NCBI GenBank assembly: GCA_933207985.1
Contig: OW240921.1
Span: 88,843,499 to 88,907,498 of the forward strand
DNA length: 64,000 nt
Direction: 5' to 3'
Source: Pelobates cultripes
Lineage: Eukaryota > Chordata > Amphibia > Anura > Pelobatidae
Shown: positions 36,269-46,959 of the stretch, piece by piece
How positions within the stretch are numbered: position 1 is the stretch's first letter
How the letters are laid out: every line of letters begins with the position of its first letter
Notes under the pieces: model-generated
Databases searched by the model: none
The model's input: the letters and a program-made list of their open reading frames with translations, nothing else
What the model was told of the DNA's origin: nothing
Position numbers and translations under genes: made by a program

Positions 36269-36433
36269 ATAAATATAGTTATTATATATATATATATATA
36301 TATTCATGTGTAATTTAATTATAAGTGTATTTTTATATTAATATATGTACATATTAATATAAATATACACTTAGTATGACATTATATATATGATGTATAG
36401 ACATATATTATATAAATATAATATATGTCTATA

Positions 36434-36476
<43 letters not shown>

Positions 36477-36625
36477 TAAAAAAAAAATTAATTAACATTA
36501 ACTTTAATTTTTTTTATGATTTTACACTAGCAGGGAGACTGTCTGTGAGCACAGACAGTCCCCCTGCAGGCAGACACATGGACACCTATTGTGACCATGT
36601 GACTTACAGGTTGACTTTTAAAGTG
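35650..36625 (+). mobile_element. TTAA-type transposon end with long AT-rich core
   Basis: Opens TTAACCCCTTAAGGACC, the same terminal motif as the MITE at 62951 and the remnant at 7385-8388. The middle (about 35930-36490) is nearly pure A/T with (TA)n runs. The right part contains GACTGTCTGTGAGCACAGAC, an inverted repeat. The right end is not defined. Confidence 0.5.
36384..36445. repeat. Perfect 29-bp-arm palindrome in AT-rich DNA
   Basis: Arms 36384-36412 and 36417-36445 with a TAAA loop; they share the non-TA core GATGTATAGACATATATTAT, so this is not just a (TA)n run. Confidence 0.8.
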
Positions 36626-36685
36626 ATAAAAATGTCACGTACAAGGGGATAGATACAGTTGAGATATACAGGCAAACAAAATTTA

Positions 36686-36980
36686 GAAAGGAGGGAAGCA
36701 CAACCACAATTGTTCTTTAATTAAACAACAAGCATATAGATCAGGGGTTCCCAACCCAGTCCTCAAGGGACCCCTACCAGTCCAGGATTTAGGGATTACC
36801 CTGTTGTGTCTAAAGTGCTCCTTTTCTTTCTTAAAAGACATTACACACAACTGGGTAATCCCCAAATCCTGGACAGTTAGGGGATACTTGAGGACTGGGT
36901 TGGGAACCACTGATGTAGATGCTTGTTCTTTAATTAAAGCTGTAGCACTTGTTGTGGTTGTGCTTCACTCCTTTCATAGG
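36686..36980. repeat. Palindromic element split by a hAT MITE
   Basis: The left arm (36686-36733), starting GAAAGGAGGGAAGCACAACC, matches the complement of the right arm (about 36921-36980) over some 50 bp with small gaps. The hAT MITE sits at the centre. Confidence 0.65.
36742..36912. mobile_element. hAT MITE, 171 bp
   Basis: Inverted ends CAGGGGTTCCCAACCCAGTC and CAGTGGTTCCCAACCCAGTC. Flanks ATATAGAT (36734-36741) and ATGTAGAT (36913-36920) match at 7 of 8 bases, an aged 8-bp TSD. Confidence 0.85.
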
Positions 36981-38256
36981 AGCCACAGTGAGGTGGGATG
37001 CAGCACCTGTACCTTGTTATTTTACTGCTGATTCGGAGAACTGTGGTGACTCCAGCCTCTATATATTTTTTTCATGAGATATACAGATGATGCAGAACAG
37101 TAATTTTGCTGTGGTTCTGTTTTGTTTGTACTGTAATGTTTGGCACATATTTTATATACACTTTATATCAACAAATGCAAAAAATAACAATTTAATTTGT
37201 GTGTGTTCTCTATTGAAATAAAAAATTGACCAAAGCATTTCTTAAAATGCCTACCACTTTTACAATTAATTTTAGCATGTATCAAAATATATATTGATTT
37301 TATTGATTGACTTATTGATTTTATGTCTTAGAATTGAAAAAATCTACTGCACAAAATGTATTTCTTTGTCGCTTGTGTCTGCGAATTGCCTAACCAAGTA
37401 CCCATTTTCAAATGAAAATAAACATACACTTATTAGACATTTCAAAACTAAAATCTAATTTCAATTTATTACAGTTAACAATGTTATAATTTATGGGCAA
37501 TGCTTATCCCGCCTCCAAACATTTTCATCATATGCACTTCTTTGGAAGCCAGTCTAATAAATGAGTTAAAGATTGACGGAGAAGCTCTTTTCATTTTTTA
37601 GCTCCAATAAAATAACGCTCTTAGGTAATTTTACCTTTGTTTTATTAATTGCTTCTGTCCAGTAAAACAGTTTTCATTTACAACACTAATCTAAAGCCAC
37701 GAAAAAAAAAAAAAAGGGCTAAGGCTAGCAGTCTCTAACTGAGCATAAATAACAATATATAAAACAATTATACGTTGCAATACTTTGTGGAGGCTTGCGC
37801 TGTCTCAGCGTAAGGGTTGTGCCTTAAATGGCCACTCCTGGCATACTCTGGGCACTAACAAAACTTTAGGTTATAAGTAATGGACACTATGATTATTAGA
37901 CTTGTACACAGTGAAAAAATTAGGTTCATCTAAAAAATTTAAAATTGATTTAGGTTAGCCAAATTTGGTTTGAATAATGTTTCAGTTTGGATGAAATTTG
38001 TTCATGGAAATGATTTAGCAAAACAAAGGGTGGGAAAAGTTGTCTAATAGTGTACCACAACGTAAAAATGGCTACAATATTGGTTAGGTAATATGGCCAG
38101 TTCTATGTTCTTCTGATTTATCTGCATCTTTCTTGGACTGAGCAAACAGCTGCCTCTCTGCTCTTTCTAATCGGATGGCTGCTCACGGGCTTGCTACTTT
38201 AGCAATCCCCAACTCTTACTACAAATATAATATCCAAATCCTGCTGTTTTCATCTT
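36981..38256. other. Intergenic, nothing firm
   Basis: Around 37895-38030, TAGACTTGTACACAGTGAAA and following text resemble a hAT MITE end, but no partner end was found. The rest is AT-rich and unassigned. Confidence 0.35.
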
Positions 38257-38274
38257 AAAACATACATTATTTCT

Positions 38275-39105
38275 TCTCCGCATCGCACCTAAATTGGCAA
38301 AGATGGAAAGAACTAAATCTGGGGTCTGAGACCGGCAATGCCCTATCTTGCAATTAGATACAAAACAATTGGGGACGAAGGAACAGACTCCCACTGTTAA
38401 CACGTACTATCATAGGTTAATCAATAGCGTTTATATGGAAATGTTCCTAGGATATGAATGGTTTCTTGTAACGTGAGCGAAAGACACACATCAGAAGCTA
38501 GGGTCCTCATAGTGTCTTATCTACTTTGGTAGAACATTGCTAGGTATATTACTGTATCGTTAGGCACATAACTGTCGATAATTAATCATTAAAGTGAGTA
38601 ATAAGGCCATGCACAGACTATCGACAATGCACTAGGTGAACATTGTTACTAAGAAATACAACACACCATGGGATAATATCTACACAACACACAGACACGG
38701 TAACTCACTAGAAGGTGGCTCATCCACCCACCAAGGGGATGTTTGCTTCCCATCAATGGTAAATGTATACAAATACTCTCTGTCTGTTGCTACCTAACTG
38801 CTACCTGATAAAATATTGGTACTTGGAAAAGTATGATGAGTAACATACAATGACGACCGACATTTAATGACAATTAGTGACAATCTGCTAACAACCTGTA
38901 AGTAATATTCTCACTGTAACTGATAATCTCTCCGAAGGATCAAAACTACAGCGTGTGATATGTATACCCTATAAATATGAATGTGTATATATGTAAATAT
39001 GTACCTCTGTGAATCTGTGAATATGTAAATACTGCTATTTGTGGATTTCCCCCCTTTTTCCTTTTTGTACCCCATGTATATAAAACCTCAATAAAATTTT
39101 TAAAA
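38275..39105 (+). mobile_element. L1-like LINE 3' end with 18-bp TSD
   Basis: AAAACATACATTATTTCT at 38257-38274 recurs at 39106-39123. The insert ends AATAAAATTTTTAAAA next to the right copy, with a TTAAAA nick context. It is 831 bp of ORF2 end and 3' UTR, 5' truncated, no useful ORF. Confidence 0.85.
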
Positions 39106-39123
39106 AAAACATACATTATTTCT

Positions 39124-41008
39124 GCCCTTCCAGTTGAAGTTCTTGTACGCTTCATAGTTATCTCCTACCTGACTGCTACAACCTACTTCTTACAGTTCAT
39201 TACTCACTTACTGCAAGCCAATCCACTCCCAGCCACTTTGCCCCACAGATGATTTTCACCCGTTGGGTAATTATACTAAGCTCTACTCCGCAGCTCCCTT
39301 TTTACCTTTTGTCTCTGCATGTCCAATAAATTATTTGCAGAGTATGCTGGTGCTTTACTAAAAATAATAAAAACTATCAATTTAGATGGAGCAATTTAAT
39401 AGATCAGAGAGTGTGACGGTAATAAGGAATAAATATGATTACAAAGAAATATACCTTCTATAAGTAAAGTGATGTTATAATCCATTAAATTCGGTGAAGA
39501 GTTATCAATGACTTTAAAAATGTGGCCCCTTTTTTGCATTCTTAACATGATTTTATTTTATTTTTAATTAGAAGTGAATTTTTTTTGCCAGGGGCCTATT
39601 AATTAAAAAGAGTGACCAATTGTTGAGTTGAGCTAAAACAACAACTTGAATACTTCAGGGTAAATAGCAGAGCTGTTAAAAAGAATGTTTTAAGTTATTT
39701 GTTTATATTTGTTCTATTATAGCCTCACAATTGCAAGATAGGAAATACAAGAAAAAATCTAATTGTTTAGATCTCAATTGTCTATATATAAATTGATACT
39801 AAGGTCAGACTGAGACCAAAGAAACAATACTGTAATTTTGTAGTCAATACACATACATCAAATGCTTTTGAATTTCACTTAAAAAATGACTATTTCTGTA
39901 TACTGGTTTTCATTTGTGTAAACAAATATACAAGTCAACTTAGTAAATAGGGTTAAAACTGCTATAGGTAGAGAAAAGTAAGTTTGTAAATAGCCAACAA
40001 GATCTTTACTCAAAAAAGGTGACCTCTCTCACGCAAAAAAAAATAAAAAAATAATATTTATATATATTTAAAAAAACTATAGTCAATCTTTTGGAGGTCA
40101 GCAGATCAACACCATATATGTATCTCAATGGTAGAATGTTATCACAATCTAGTAATGATATATTACACATAGTGCAACCGAACAAATATTAAGATATTAA
40201 CCTGCTGGTTAACCTGCTGGTTCTCTCGTATGTGTCTTTATTACAGAAACTAAATAAATAAATTAATTAATTAGTAAAGTGTGGGGTCTATCAGATCTTA
40301 ATGTTAAACAGGGAAAGACCAGTGAATGCTCTTCCTCCACTCTGTGTGGATGGAGGTGGAAGGGAGAATGGCAACCTCTGTCCCCCCATATTTCACATTA
40401 TTGTATTACCTTCCCATGGAGGAGGAAGGAGTAAAGGCAAGAATAATTCACAATGTACAGGAGGCAAAGTGTTACAGTTATTTCAAAACTGTGTCTGTTT
40501 GCTCCTAATTAAGCCCCAGTGCATTTCATTCTGCATCAACACAATTAAATATAAAAAAAAAAATACCTAATTGTTTGTTAACTATGATGTCTTTTTTATT
40601 TTGACTTTAACAGAACATAATTTTTTAAGTTTAAACTCCAATTTCCAAAATAAATATTGTGACAATATATGCAAATTCAAACATGCTGTACATTTTTTTT
40701 TTTTTTATCTTTTCAGGTATTCTAGACAAAAATAAGTAGTACCTTTACTTATTAATTAATTAGCTTACAAACCTCTTATTTTTATTTTGGAACAAAGAAT
40801 ACATTTAAAAAATTACAGCACATATAAAATACCATGATCCATTTGGCATCCACTAAAGTATGTTAATGTGTTGAAAACATTAGCAAAGTTTTTTTATAAA
40901 GCACTCTTTACTTTCATAAGCGCTTAAAACAGAATTGGACATCTACATCATTCCTATTTCCTGTTTCAACGGTTCTTATTATTTATAGATAGAGAATATA
41001 TTCTATTG
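39124..41008. other. Intergenic, nothing recognised
   Basis: AT-rich; ORFs are short and lack motifs. Confidence 0.4.
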
Positions 41009-41123
41009 CAGGAATAGGCAACCTTTGACACTCCAGATGCTGTTGACTACATCTCCCATGATGCTATGCTAGTATTATGGCTGTAGGGGCATTATGGGAG
41101 ATGTTGAAGGTTGCCCACACCTG
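41009..41123. mobile_element. hAT MITE, 115 bp, perfect TSD
   Basis: Begins CAGGAATAGGCAACC and ends GGTTGCCCACACCTG, with long inverted arms (ACATCTCCCATGATGC against GCATTATGGGAGATGT). Perfect 8-bp TSD TTCTATTG at 41001-41008 and 41124-41131. Same terminal family as the element at 43374-44878. Confidence 0.9.
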
Positions 41124-41239
41124 TTCTATTGTAATACATTTTTTTTAACATACACAGGGTATTCATATGTAGTTATCTTATTTTGTTTGGTTGTTTTTTT
41201 TTTTCATGTTACACATTTCCTTTGCACACTGGGCAAAAT

Positions 41240-41497
41240 TATGAAAACACGCAATGCCCCCATTTTTCATGAGCTGAACTCAAAGATCTAAAGCTTTTTC
41301 TATGTTCACAAAATGCCTATTTCTCTTAAATATTGTTCACAAATCTTTTTAAATCTGTGTTTGTGAGCACTTCTCCTTTGCTGAGATAATCCATCCACCT
41401 CACAGGTGTGACATATCAAGATGCTGATTAGACAGCATATTCATTGCAAAAGTGGACCTTAGGCTGGCCACAATATAAGGCCACTGTAAAATGTTCC
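41240..41497 (+). mobile_element. Tc1/mariner-like terminal inverted repeat, solitary
   Basis: CATTTTTCATGAGCTGAACT followed by ATAATCCATCCACCTCACAG and TTAGGCTGGCCACAATATAA matches, from memory, the ~230-bp terminal repeat of a Tc1-like element widespread in fish, lampreys and frogs. The transposase and opposite end are missing. Confidence 0.65.
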
Positions 41498-41935
41498 CAA
41501 AAAATGTGGTTTGGTTCGGCACTTCCGAAATTCAGGACTTCGGCAATTCAGGACTTCGGCAATTCCCTAACAATAACCGTACCCCTAACACAACCCTAAG
41601 TCTAATCTAACCCCCAACCCTACCTCTAACCCTACCCATAACCCTACCGCTTACCCTAACCCTACTAGAGTTTGGGGTAGGGTTAGGGGTTAGGTTAGGG
41701 TTAGAGGTAGGGTTAGGGTTAGATTCCTGTCATCATTTCCCTAATTTTCACTCCCTCTTCTGTTTTGCCACTTTTCAGAAATCCGAAGCACTTCGGCACT
41801 TCCGAAATTCGTCACTTCGGCACTTCGGTTCGGTTCAGCACTTCCTAAATTTGGCACTTCGGACATTCGGCAATTTGAACATTCGGCAATCCAGACATTC
41901 GGAAGCATGGAATGCACAAATTGCACAAATAATTG
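41498..41935. mobile_element. Repeat with CTTCGGCA units and telomere-like inverted block
   Basis: Flanking parts are built from short CACTTCGGCACTTCCGAA-type units. The centre (about 41565-41725) holds imperfect CCCTAA repeats that switch at about 41667 to TTAGGG repeats, forming a fold-back. It abuts the OR fossil on its right. Class unknown. Confidence 0.55.
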
Positions 41936-41937
41936 CT

Positions 41938-42195
41938 AAAATATGCTATGTTTCTGTTTTTGCACCAAAAATGTTATTAAACATTTTCTAGAACAATAGA
42001 AAACAATATTTTTCTAAGGCTGTGCCATACAATTTTACAGTGTATTTTTTTCAGAACTGAGTGCTATATTCTCTCTGCCATGGCTTATGATCTGTATAAC
42101 GCAATATGTCATCCGCTTCTCTACAGCACCATAATAAATAATAGAATCTACATTCAGCTTATAGCAGGATCATGGCTCATGTCTGCCTCAAATCC
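41938..42195 (+). pseudogene. Olfactory receptor fossil, TM2-TM4 only
   Basis: Translation ICYVSVFAPKMLLNIF then a stop, RKTIFF, a stop, GCAIQFYSVFF, a frameshift near 42055, ECYILSAMAYDLYNAICHPL and IQLIAGSWLMSA. It aligns to residues 71-152 of OR1 and OR2, including the subfamily mark YNAIC. DRY has become DLY. The left end is replaced by the CTTCGGCA repeat and the right end by a CR1/L2 fragment. It is on the same strand as OR1 and OR2, so it was a third tandem member. Confidence 0.9.
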
Positions 42196-42480
42196 ATCTC
42201 TATAAACTCTGATAAAACTACCTCTTCAGGCTGAAATATCTACATCCTGATTGTTCTTACTGCAAAATAACAACCTTTCCTTTGCTTTAGACTAAATCTC
42301 CTTTCTTCTTTGACCACGTGTCCTATGTATAGTATTGTTTGTGAATACATTTCCATACAATGGTTATATTTGTATTTAGCTATAATATCCCATCTGAGTC
42401 ACCGTTTTTATAAACTAATCTTTAATCATAACTAAAATGCATTCCTTTTTATTAATATTGTAACTGCCTTTTGTAACCTT
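42196..42480 (-). mobile_element. CR1/L2-like LINE 3' fragment
   Basis: TCTATAAACTCTGATAAAAC, TTTGCTTTAGACTAAATCTC and CACGTGTCCTATGTATAG match, from memory, antisense CR1/L2 RT C-terminal sequence common in frogs. It truncates the OR fossil. Confidence 0.55.
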
Positions 42481-43119
42481 CTTTAGAACAATTGCTTAAA
42501 ATTGCCAGTGATGTATTATAACTAGTGTTTTAATAGTTTTATTAAATATACTAAAATGTTTTTCAATCACTGCGTCTGTCACTAAAATTAATAGCTGCCT
42601 TGATGTAATGAGCTGAATCTTGTAGATCTTGTAGACGGCGCAGTTGTTTAAATACGCTAGTAAAGGAAAAGAGTTTTAACCCTAGCTAGCATAACAGAGA
42701 GAGAAAGTTGGTAGCTGATAGTTTAAGTGAAACTATATACATAAAGTTAATACGTGATCATTGTCAGATGCAATGTTAAAATCTAACCACTAGATGTCCA
42801 TCTTATGCAACCAAAATGAGTGCTTTTTTAACACACGCAAAGAATATGCAGAAGGTAATAAGGCTAAAGAAAATCAAGTCGGTAATAAAACAATAGATGT
42901 AAAGTTTGAAACAGAAGCCATCTTGTTAAAGTCCTATAGGTATATGAGCATAAGTACTAGAGAGAAAATGATCTGTTTACCATTATTATCTTTTTTTGGT
43001 GTAATGGGTAAGACTCAGAATATCAAACCAAACAAATAAGTTATACATCTACATGGCGCTATTCAGATACGGAATTGAGTCGAACAGCTGATTTTCATCA
43101 ATTTGGATGAATTGCAATT
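42481..43119. other. Intergenic, nothing recognised
   Basis: No supported feature. Confidence 0.4.
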
Positions 43120-44039
43120 CAACCAAAACCAAATGCCAGAGTCTAATCTATACATTAACTGTAAATTGTGTTTATTGCAAAGCCATTTCTTTTTTTTGGA
43201 AAATTGGTAAATGGGAAAGCCACCCAATTACAGATAGTAATTCCTGTCTAGTAAGAGCTCAAGTAAGAGCAAGGGATTTTGTTTGTTTGTTATTATTTAA
43301 AATACCTGTTTTTTCTTATCAAATAAAAAGGAAAACTGAGCTGAATGTGTCCTGGACTTTGTATACCCTAGAACAGGGGTAGGCAACCTACGGCACTCGA
43401 GGTGTCTTTCCACGGCGCTCAAGGCTGCTAGAGCCAAACAGGGTCTGGCCTATCAGGAGTCTCAGTGAAACTTCAGATATCTGCTAATACAAAGAGGTAG
43501 TGAAGGACAATCCTCAATTTATGCATTGCAGCACTTAGAGGAAGCACCCATATACTACCAAACACACAATGTGACATATCCACCCACACACAATTCCACA
43601 AGCAGCCCTCATACACAGCCCACATTCATATGTATCATACACAATACCATAAACTACTAATGAACATATACAATATAATAGCTCATATACGCACAAATAC
43701 AACGATACAAAGCAATTACAGTATAAATAACACAAGCAAAATACGGCAGCACACACACCTCAATTTAAAAATATAGGATCGGCAGGGCCGTTTGAAGGAA
43801 TTTGGGGGCCCCAAGCAAAATGGACATGGAGGCGCCCCCCCCCGCACGCAAAGCCTACAGGAACCACAGCATAGCCATACAGTTTAAGTTCACCCACACT
43901 TTATATAAATAAAAGAGGTTTGCAGTGCAAATACTGCTGTTGCACATACTGTGCATAAATACAAAATGTTTACAGTGCAAATACTGCTGTTGCATATAAT
44001 GTGCATAAAATTTGAACATTTTCAACAATTGAAAATTCC

Positions 44040-44530
44040 CTGTGTTCTCCTCATCTCCCCTTCTCCTCACCCCCTGTGTTCTCCTCATCTCCCCATCTCC
44101 TCACCTCGCCCTCCCTGTGTTCTCCTCATCTCCTCCTCCCCCCTCCCTGTGTTCTTCTTACTCCCCCCTCCCTGTGTTCTTCTTACTCCTCCCCCCTCCC
44201 TGTGTTCTTCTTACTCCTCCCCTCCCTGTGTTCTTCTTACTCTTCCCCCCTCCTGTGTTCTTCTTACTCCTCCCCCCTCCCTGTGTTCTTCTTACTCTCT
44301 TCCCCCCTCCCATGTCCTTCTTACTCCCCTCCCACCTTCCCGTGTCCTCCTTACTCCCCTCCCCCCCTCCCTGTGTCCTTCTTATTCCCCTCCCCGTGTC
44401 CTTTTTACTCCCTTCCCCCTGTGTCCTTTTTACTCCCCTCCCCGTGTCCTTCTTACTCCCCTCCCCCATATCCTTCTTACTCCCCCGCCTATGTTCTTTT
44501 TACTCCACCCCACCCCCCTCCCTTCTTCTC
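44040..44530. repeat. Pyrimidine-rich minisatellite
   Basis: About 18-20 degenerate copies of a 22-26 bp unit built on CCTGTGTTCTTCTTACTCC. Overlapping ORFs in several frames (for example 43951-44598 +, 44158-44469 -) are translations of this repeat and not genes. Confidence 0.9.
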
Positions 44531-44537
44531 CCCTTCG

Positions 44538-44732
44538 CTGTAGCATGGCCGAGCTCAGGGTGCACTTCCTGTCAGTCCGGCTGGGAACAGGAAACTGAAT
44601 CTCCTGTACTGCGTGGTACCCGGACTGACAGGAGGAAGAGGAGCTCAGCCACGCTACAGGGAAGGGGAGGTGACGAGGGAGGAAGTGCTGCAGCCACCTG
44701 AGGCTCTCTATAGAGCGCTCAGGTGGCTGCAG
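44538..44732. repeat. Nested inverted repeats in the hAT interior
   Basis: CCTGTCAGTCCGG (44568-44580) pairs with 44620-44632; CTGTAGCATGGCCGAGCTC (44538-44556) pairs with 44641-44659; CTGCAGCCACCTGAG (44688-44702) pairs with 44718-44732. A related GC-rich module appears at 54200-54366. Confidence 0.8.
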
Positions 44733-45132
44733 CCTTATAGGAAGCACCAGCCCTGCTTGGGGGTCCCAATCAATTGCTTGGTTAGCTTGCCTGGTAGCGA
44801 CGGGCCTGAGGATCGGCACGCTACGGGACATCACAATCCTATATCGGCACAGTGCTGCTAAAAGGTTGCCTACCCCTGCCCTAGAAGGCTGTGGTTACTG
44901 CAAGATCTGTGACAATCCTACCTGTAAAAGAGGTGGTGTGTTACAATATATATATATATATATATATATATTCCAATATGTGTATAATGTAATGCCGCTA
45001 AGAATTGTCATTCTCTCTCCTTCAGCTCTCCTAGCTGTCTTTTTCTCCCTCACTCTGCAGCAGGCTGCCCTCTTCTTTTAAAGGCCTGTCTACTAATTGA
45101 CTAGCTACAGGTGAGTGCCAATTAGTTAACTC

Positions 45133-45605
45133 TTAAAGGGACATCGTAGGCACTGCTTCAGCTCATTAAACTGGTTATAGTGTCAGGAGTCCACTGGTCC
45201 CATCATTTCTATCACCATTAAACAGTTTTTAAAGTTTTAATGTTTTAATGCTAAACAAAAGTCCCCAGCAATCCATCCCCTCTGTGCTGCTTTGGCTAAT
45301 AAGGAAGTATTAGCATGAGCAGCAATGGGCAGCTGTGATTGGCTGAGAGTGTCAGCTGACTGCTTTTAACCTGTCAGAGTTCCAACTGACGGTATGAATG
45401 GGTATGACAACAAGGAAGTGTGTAATCTCTGCCTTAGCTACACATACTGAAGGGGCCGGACTGTGGTTGGCCAGGGACTCTTATTTTGTGGCATACTGTA
45501 CGAACATGGTGCAACACTGAATGGAGGGACAGTGCCAGGGTACTCCAGGCACTATAACCAATTCAAAGAGATGAAGTGCTTATAATGACTACAGTGTCCC
45601 TTTAA
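45133..45605. mobile_element. TTAA-type MITE, 473 bp
   Basis: Ends TTAAAGGGACATCGTAGGC and, on the other strand, TTAAAGGGACACTGTAGTC, each containing TTAA. It interrupts family X segment B, which reads through in copy 2. Confidence 0.75.
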
Positions 45606-45849
45606 GTTAGATCCAAATTCTGGTCTGTTACACAGCAACTAGTGCTGTTGGAGCATTGGCCCATCCTGCTCTCCAAATACTCCGCCCCAGGGACCCATAC
45701 CATGTTTTGCAGAGCATCAGCTATGCATATTGCAAACTTTAACATCTCTCCCTGGGGCATTTCACTGAAAATTCTCTGGTTGCTGTTTAGCAAATCAGGC
45801 CTGATGTATCTTCCATCAACCACTATTCCACTTTTACGCTCACAATATA

Positions 45850-45970
45850 TATATATAAATGGGAAGTGCAGGCTGCACTCACAGACTTTTTAATTCAATA
45901 GTATTTATTTCATCAAACAAGTAGAAAAAGAAATCAACGTTTCAGTCCGTACAGGGACCTTCCTCAGGAT
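45850..45970 (-). mobile_element. PLE terminal fragment with hammerhead-like hairpin
   Basis: At 45935-45968 the minus strand reads CCTGAGGAAGGTCC, a short loop, then GGACTGAAACGTTG, with intact CUGANGA-type and GAAAC boxes. Downstream it ends in A/T-rich sequence and TGAAATAAATAC, as in other PLE ends. Confidence 0.45.
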
Positions 45971-45973
45971 CAA

Positions 45974-45976
<3 letters not shown>

Positions 45977-46010
<34 letters not shown>
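45977..46010. repeat. (AT)n microsatellite
   Basis: Uninterrupted AT dinucleotides next to the PLE fragment. Confidence 0.95.
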
Positions 46011-46013
<3 letters not shown>

Positions 46014-46800
46014 GGGCTCTAAGGTTCTTTTCAAAATTACACAAAAGTATGGGGATGCATGTTGGAAATTCAGCATGAATTGCCAAATATACAGTAATGT
46101 AGTATCAGACAAGGTCATGGAGGTATGACAATTTGTATGTAAATATTATCAGTATTTTCCTATATGTCACCCACTGTTAAATGGCACACCTATGGGTATG
46201 ATATAATATATTCAGCTTATACATAGTTCATGTATAGTAGATGCTCTGATATCTGTATTACAGTTTCTACTTTTAAGAATTAGTTGCTGCACAGTTGTTG
46301 GGTCGCTTAAACCAACTCTTGCTTATAAATATTTCCAATGATTCTAAATCAATATTGACGATCTGACAACTATAGTAGTTTGGCAGGCATGCAAATAACT
46401 AATATGCATTCACTATTTTGTACACATCTTTAATAATAATATTGCTTTTAAAATGACATATATTTCAATTTGAAGAACTAAATGGTCTGTATTCAATAAA
46501 TGCATTATTTTGCTTGGACACTGGATGGTGCTAATGTTCTTTTCTCTAGCTTCTTGGTTTTTTTTTTTTCTTGAAAATTGTTTTTGTTAAAGGAATTGTA
46601 GTTCTTGCTGAACATGTATGCCATTTGATCTAATAACTACTGGTCACACACATCCTGTGCGTATTGAGTGTCATATTACTACCCCAACATGCACACTAGA
46701 AGCAACAAATAAAAAGATAAAGTACACATTACCAGACCAGGCACAAAGAATTTAGTCCTAATATATTGCACTGATAACCAGAGACAAACACAAGTCACCA
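46011..46800. other. Intergenic, nothing recognised
   Basis: AT-rich; no supported feature. Confidence 0.4.
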
Positions 46801-46805
46801 ACTCC

Positions 46806-46844
46806 CCCCAACGTTTTGGCACCAACTGGTTGCCTTTATCAAGG
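46806..46844 (-). ncRNA. PLE-type hairpin
   Basis: Minus strand CCTTGATAAAGGCAACC, loop, then GGTGCCAAAACGTTGGGG. Same design as the other copies; the GAAAC box has become AAAAC. Confidence 0.4.
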
Positions 46845-46959
46845 TAGATATGCACTAACTGAATAGCAAGGCTTGCTAATTCGCATATTTTGCTAGATTT
46901 GCATATTGCTAATTCTGCAGACAGTAGAGATATTTTGTGTTAATTATTGTCTTCCCCAC

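Larger units (their letters stand above)
43374..44878. mobile_element. Non-autonomous hAT, 1505 bp
   Basis: Ends CAGGGGTAGGCAACCT (left) and AGGTTGCCTACCCCTG (right) with perfect TSD CCCTAGAA at 43366-43373 and 44879-44886. The unoccupied site survives in family X copy 2 near 47925-47945. There is no transposase; the interior holds a CA-rich tract (43545-43760), a minisatellite (44040-44530) and nested inverted repeats (44538-44732). Confidence 0.92.
43120..45845 (+). repeat. Repeat family X, copy 1, carrying two insertions
   Basis: Segment A (about 43200-43373 plus 44887-44945) and segment B (about 45015-45132 plus 45606-45845) both recur at 47860-48490. Shared pieces include GTCCTGGACTTT, TTTTTCTCCCTCACTCTGCA, CCTGCTCTCCAAATACTCC and CAACCACTATTCCACTTTTA. 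A hAT element interrupts segment A and a TTAA MITE interrupts segment B. (TA)n lies at the segment edges. I cannot classify the family. Confidence 0.65.

Noticed and set aside
41565..41725. Ancient telomere-telomere fusion
   Set aside because: Repeat order is CCCTAA then TTAGGG, opposite to a fusion, and the block is embedded in a transposon-like repeat.
42196..42235. Extension of the OR fossil past TM4
   Set aside because: A loose alignment to OR1 is possible, but the sequence fits the antisense CR1/L2 consensus better from about 42196.
44040..44530. CRISPR-like regular repeat
   Set aside because: Units are contiguous and degenerate with no spacers, in a vertebrate hAT element.
43951..44701. 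Long overlapping ORFs on both strands (155-219 codons)
   Set aside because: They translate a pyrimidine-rich minisatellite in several frames; the products are simple Pro/Ser/Leu or Gly/Lys/Thr repeats.
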